This document shows, piece by piece, positions 61,305-64,000 of a DNA stretch of 64,000 bases. Source of the DNA: Bacteroidota bacterium (GTDB taxonomy: Bacteria; Bacteroidota; Bacteroidia; Chitinophagales; Chitinophagaceae); the NCBI GenBank assembly GCA_030706735.1, contig JAUZNZ010000019.1, positions 1 to 64,000 on the forward strand. Direction: 5' to 3'. Made by a program: the position numbers and the translations under genes. Position 1 is the first letter of the stretch. Each line of letters begins with the position of its first letter. A model generated the notes under the pieces. That model was not told the DNA's origin, did no database searches, and was given only the letters and a program-made list of their open reading frames with translations.

Positions 61305-61422
61305 AAAATGGGTCGCCGATGTCGTCTATGTCCTGATGAAACCGCTCGAATGGGCGTTCGTATTGTTCCTCTATTGTCTTGACCGCCAGCCGGAGAAGCG
61401 GATCGCGCGGCAATATGCTTAG
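61300..61422 (+). pseudogene. Possible 3' remnant of a membrane-protein gene
   Basis: In another frame than the DUF1361 gene, 40 sense codons read PRKWVADVVYVLMKPLEWAF, then a hydrophobic run and RQPEKRIARQYA before TAG. This resembles the C-terminal end of a membrane protein, without its N-terminal part; an ATG lies only at 61336. It overlaps the convergent barrel gene by four bases. It could be the leftover of a deleted gene or a chance frame. Confidence 0.35.
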
Positions 61423-64000
61423 AAATCCACACCCATCGACACGGCCAGCACCGGCGTACCGCGGAAGAAGGTATTCATTTCCCATCCGACATCGCAGCGC
61501 AGGAAGTAGCCAAGCAGGGTGCTTCTCGCGCCGAACCCATAGCCGCCGGCGAAAGGCCCGATGCCCCCTGCCTTCACGAGTACAGAGAGACTGGTATTGG
61601 ATGCATCCTGGTAGACCTGTGTGGGACGGGAAAGCTTATTGTATTTGCCGTTCCATGCGCTGCCGAGGTCAAAGAATTGTATGAGCTGGAAATTTCGCAG
61701 AAAGGCATTGTTGATCGGCTTATTGAACAAGGTTGTAAAGATCGGCAGCCTCAGTTCGCTGTTGATCACGACCGCATTGTTTCCGTTCGACACGTTCTGG
61801 TTGAAACCTCGCAGGTTGACGGCCAACGACTGGAAGGCATAACTTTGGTCCGGAGCCGGCTGAACCTGGTTCGCTTTCGGAAAGAGCCATCCGTCGGTGC
61901 CGCCCAGATAGTAAAGCACCTTGCGATTCCCCCAGGAGAAGTCCCCTGCCGCACGGACGGCCCAGATCAGGTTGCGATAGATCGGCAGATAATGTCGCGC
62001 GTCGAAGCCGAAGTTGAACATATTCTTCCCCTCGGCCGCCCCGATCTGCGTATTCAGTTGGGCGTCCCAGTCGATATAGAACTTGTAGCGCAGGCCATTC
62101 CAGATATTGGTCGCCTTCATGAGGGTGTTGTCATAGACGTATTCAAGCCTCATGAGGGAATAGATCTGTTTGTTTTGAGGAGGGGCCGTCAAAGCGAAGG
62201 AGTCAGCCTGGATGTCGCCGCTTGGACGAAGGACGATCTTGTCGGTGCGTATGCCAGGTATGAGCCGGATGCTGCGCACTTTGTCGAAGGGATACTTGAC
62301 GACCGCCTGCCAGAGATTGGTATAGGACTTGGCGTCGAACGGATATTGGCCGGTGACATTATCCTGTGCCTGGTAGGTGCCTGTTTCGGTCTCGCGGTAA
62401 TAGATCAGCGAAAAGTCCCAGCGTTTCTTCAGGTAATCAACCCGCGCAAAGTATTCCCCGCTGCCGTCGAAGAAGGACGAACTGCCGGGCGTAAAGACCG
62501 CGCCCTGGGTCGCCACGGGAGTAGAGCCCGAACCGCCCCCGAAAAAGGGAAGACGGATCGCGCCCGTGAACCGGATGTCTTCGAAAAGATCGAAGACCGA
62601 CGCCTTGAGCATCCCGCTGAATGCGTCTTCTCCGCTCATGTTGATCGGCAACGAGCCGGTATAGGGCTGCAGGGTGGTGATCAGGACATCGTTATTGAAA
62701 CCCGCGGAGAAATTGTCCACCGAGAACTTGAGCCGGTAGTCGAATAACTTGGCCTTCTTCAGGACCCCTTCATCTTCCTGGTTGCGGCCGGAGGACGGCG
62801 CGAACGGATTGCTGTTCAGGTGCGCGGCCCTTGTCGAATCGTTGCGCTCTTTGTCGAACTCGCTCTCGAAGGCATCCGAAGGTTGCTTGTGCGCGGTGTC
62901 GGATCTCTGCTGCAGGGCTTGTCGCGTGGGAAGAAGAGACGCATTTTCGATCTGCATTTCGGCGACCGTCTTCCTCCGGTAATCGGTCATGCGTGCCACG
63001 ATATTTCGTTTGGCAAGCGCCGATTCATCGACCTTGAGCTTATATAGGAACTTCAGGTCGCCCTCCTGCCGGACCTCGCTGACCTGGCCGTTGTCCCCTG
63101 CGCTCTTGGTTTCCGTCAGACCGCTCTGGTAGTTCGTGATGGGGAAAACATACGACGAGTCATTGGTGATGGAGAACATATAGACGGTATCGGGCTCTGT
63201 CTTCTGCTGCGCTTTCAGGGTCGAATCGAGGTCCCTGGGATCGGGATTGTGCAACAGTTCATCTCCGACCTTATAGACGGTGTCGATGCCTGCCCGACGC
63301 GTGGTGAAGAAGCCCGCATACCGGTTGGCTATCCCGTTCTCGTCACTGACGAACGTGAAATGGCTATTGTTATACTGGGTTGGGTAGTGTGCATTCCCGT
63401 ATTTCAGGAAGGTAAGTTGCGAGATCTGCCTGGCCTCGCTTTGATTCCAGTTGTCCACCAGGAAGACATTGTAATGATTGTCGGAGGGCAGGACCGTATC
63501 CCCGGTGCGCGCACGTCCGGACGGGCGGTTGGAGGAATAGATGATGCCCGTCTTGCCGGGAAAGGCGACGAAGGAGGGATCCAGGTCGTCGTACACGTCG
63601 TTGGTGATCTGATCCAGTTTATCTTCCGCGATCTTGTAGGTATAGATATCCGACTGGCCGTTGCGCACCGCGCTGAGAAGCAGGGTGTTGTCGTTCAGCA
63701 TGTATTTCATGTCCTGCACCTGGTCGACATCCAGGTCGACCGTTGTCGTCTTATACCTTCTGAAGACGTCATAGACGAAGAGCCTGACCTTACCCTCCTT
63801 CCAATAGACCACCGCCAGGCGCGTGCCTTTGTTGTCCCAGGCCAAAAGGGGATAGTGGGGATCGATCTGTTCGGCATCGGACCGGACGCCGTTCTTCAAC
63901 AATACCTTGGTGAAAATGAAGTTCTCGTGCAGTACGACCCTGGACAGGCCATGCTTGAATTCCACCACGGCGTAAGTTTGACTGCGCGGGACGGGGTTGG
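61419..64000 (-). CDS. Large propeller/outer-membrane barrel protein, C-terminal part
   Basis: The frame is open past the right edge; at least 859 residues are visible. The first part has WD40/TolB-like repeats (PLLAWDNKGTRLAVVYWKEG, YDDLDPSFVAFPGKTGIIYS). A long linker with charged residues leads to a C-terminal beta barrel (SVDNFSAGFNNDVLITTLQP, NAVVINSELRLPIFTTLF, ending MGVDF), similar to the BamA/Omp85 type. This domain order is seen in exported Bacteroidota proteins of unknown function. The start lies outside the window. Confidence 0.75.
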   Translation of the reverse strand, partial: NPVPRSQTYAVVEFKHGLSRVVLHENFIFTKVLLKNGVRSDAEQIDPHYPLLAWDNKGTRLAVVYWKEGKVRLFVYDVFRRYKTTTVDLDVDQVQDMKYMLNDNTLLLSAVRNGQSDIYTYKIAEDKLDQITNDVYDDLDPSFVAFPGKTGIIYSSNRPSGRARTGDTVLPSDNHYNVFLVDNWNQSEARQISQLTFLKYGNAHYPTQYNNSHFTFVSDENGIANRYAGFFTTRRAGIDTVYKVGDELLHNPDPRDLDSTLKAQQKTEPDTVYMFSITNDSSYVFPITNYQSGLTETKSAGDNGQVSEVRQEGDLKFLYKLKVDESALAKRNIVARMTDYRRKTVAEMQIENASLLPTRQALQQRSDTAHKQPSDAFESEFDKERNDSTRAAHLNSNPFAPSSGRNQEDEGVLKKAKLFDYRLKFSVDNFSAGFNNDVLITTLQPYTGSLPINMSGEDAFSGMLKASVFDLFEDIRFTGAIRLPFFGGGSGSTPVATQGAVFTPGSSSFFDGSGEYFARVDYLKKRWDFSLIYYRETETGTYQAQDNVTGQYPFDAKSYTNLWQAVVKYPFDKVRSIRLIPGIRTDKIVLRPSGDIQADSFALTAPPQNKQIYSLMRLEYVYDNTLMKATNIWNGLRYKFYIDWDAQLNTQIGAAEGKNMFNFGFDARHYLPIYRNLIWAVRAAGDFSWGNRKVLYYLGGTDGWLFPKANQVQPAPDQSYAFQSLAVNLRGFNQNVSNGNNAVVINSELRLPIFTTLFNKPINNAFLRNFQLIQFFDLGSAWNGKYNKLSRPTQVYQDASNTSLSVLVKAGGIGPFAGGYGFGARSTLLGYFLRCDVGWEMNTFFRGTPVLAVSMGVDF

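Noticed and set aside
1..64000. tRNA, rRNA, insertion sequence, prophage and defence-system genes.
   Set aside because: No transposase, integrase, phage structural, restriction or cas proteins were recognised, and no cloverleaf with a normal TPsiC arm was noticed by eye. A tRNAscan run would be decisive for the RNA genes.

Overview
The window looks like chromosomal DNA from a GC-rich member of the Bacteroidota, most likely a Chitinophagaceae-like species. The evidence is a T9SS-sorted exported protein, the gliding lipoprotein GldB, many small lipoproteins and outer-membrane barrels, propeller/Y_Y_Y and LytS-type sensor kinases, a Bat-type MoxR/DUF58/VWA operon, N-acylornithine carbamoyltransferase in the arginine pathway, promoters of the TTG / TAnnTTTG type, and the near absence of Shine-Dalgarno sequences. 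No rRNA, tRNA, insertion sequence, prophage or CRISPR array was recognised. Coding density is high.

Layout. 1-5.3 kb: the 3' part of a PPK2 polyphosphate kinase, MscL, a DUF3078 protein, ScpA, a pirin, an L,D-transpeptidase-like protein and a barrel protein. 5.3-11 kb (minus): dxs, then a large propeller sensor kinase whose start codon overlaps the dxs stop, then a NarL-type regulator. 11-16.2 kb (plus): a LytS/LytTR two-component pair overlapping an M28 peptidase, then two related lipoproteins around a barrel protein. 16.2-25.3 kb (minus): one arginine operon, GNAT-argG-cupin-argC-argD-argF'-argB-argE-argH, preceded by a structured leader with a terminator-like three-way junction and a possible 42-codon leader peptide. 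25.4-36.7 kb: GGGP synthase, DinB, a B12-dependent ribonucleotide reductase, a 39-residue lipoprotein, a YcxB-like protein, a desaturase, GldB and NAD synthetase in divergent orientation, and two lipocalin-like lipoproteins.

36.8-41.8 kb: the MoxR-DUF58-BatD-like-BatA operon followed by rsgA. 41.8-47.9 kb: membrane proteins, small conserved proteins, a gamma-carbonic anhydrase, a class III aminotransferase, and a small HTH regulator with its own palindrome. 48-50 kb: a glycine-rich T9SS cargo followed by a structured repeat region. 50-52.6 kb: three consecutive AraC-type regulators. 52.9-57.7 kb: the glycerol operon glpK-glpD-glpF, divergent from a MarR-GNAT fusion across a palindrome. 57.7-61.3 kb: a membrane-protein/winged-helix pair and a B12-binding radical SAM gene that share an ACTTTG-N5-CAAAGT palindrome, then dgkA and a DUF1361 protein. 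61.3-64 kb: a possible gene remnant and the C-terminal part of a large beta-propeller/outer-membrane barrel protein running off the window.

The best candidates for something undescribed are the arginine-operon leader (about 25.16-25.31 kb) and the palindrome-linked module at 57.7-60.2 kb. Operator, promoter and RNA-structure calls come from reading the sequence by eye and have no comparative support. Protein family calls rest on recognised motifs.
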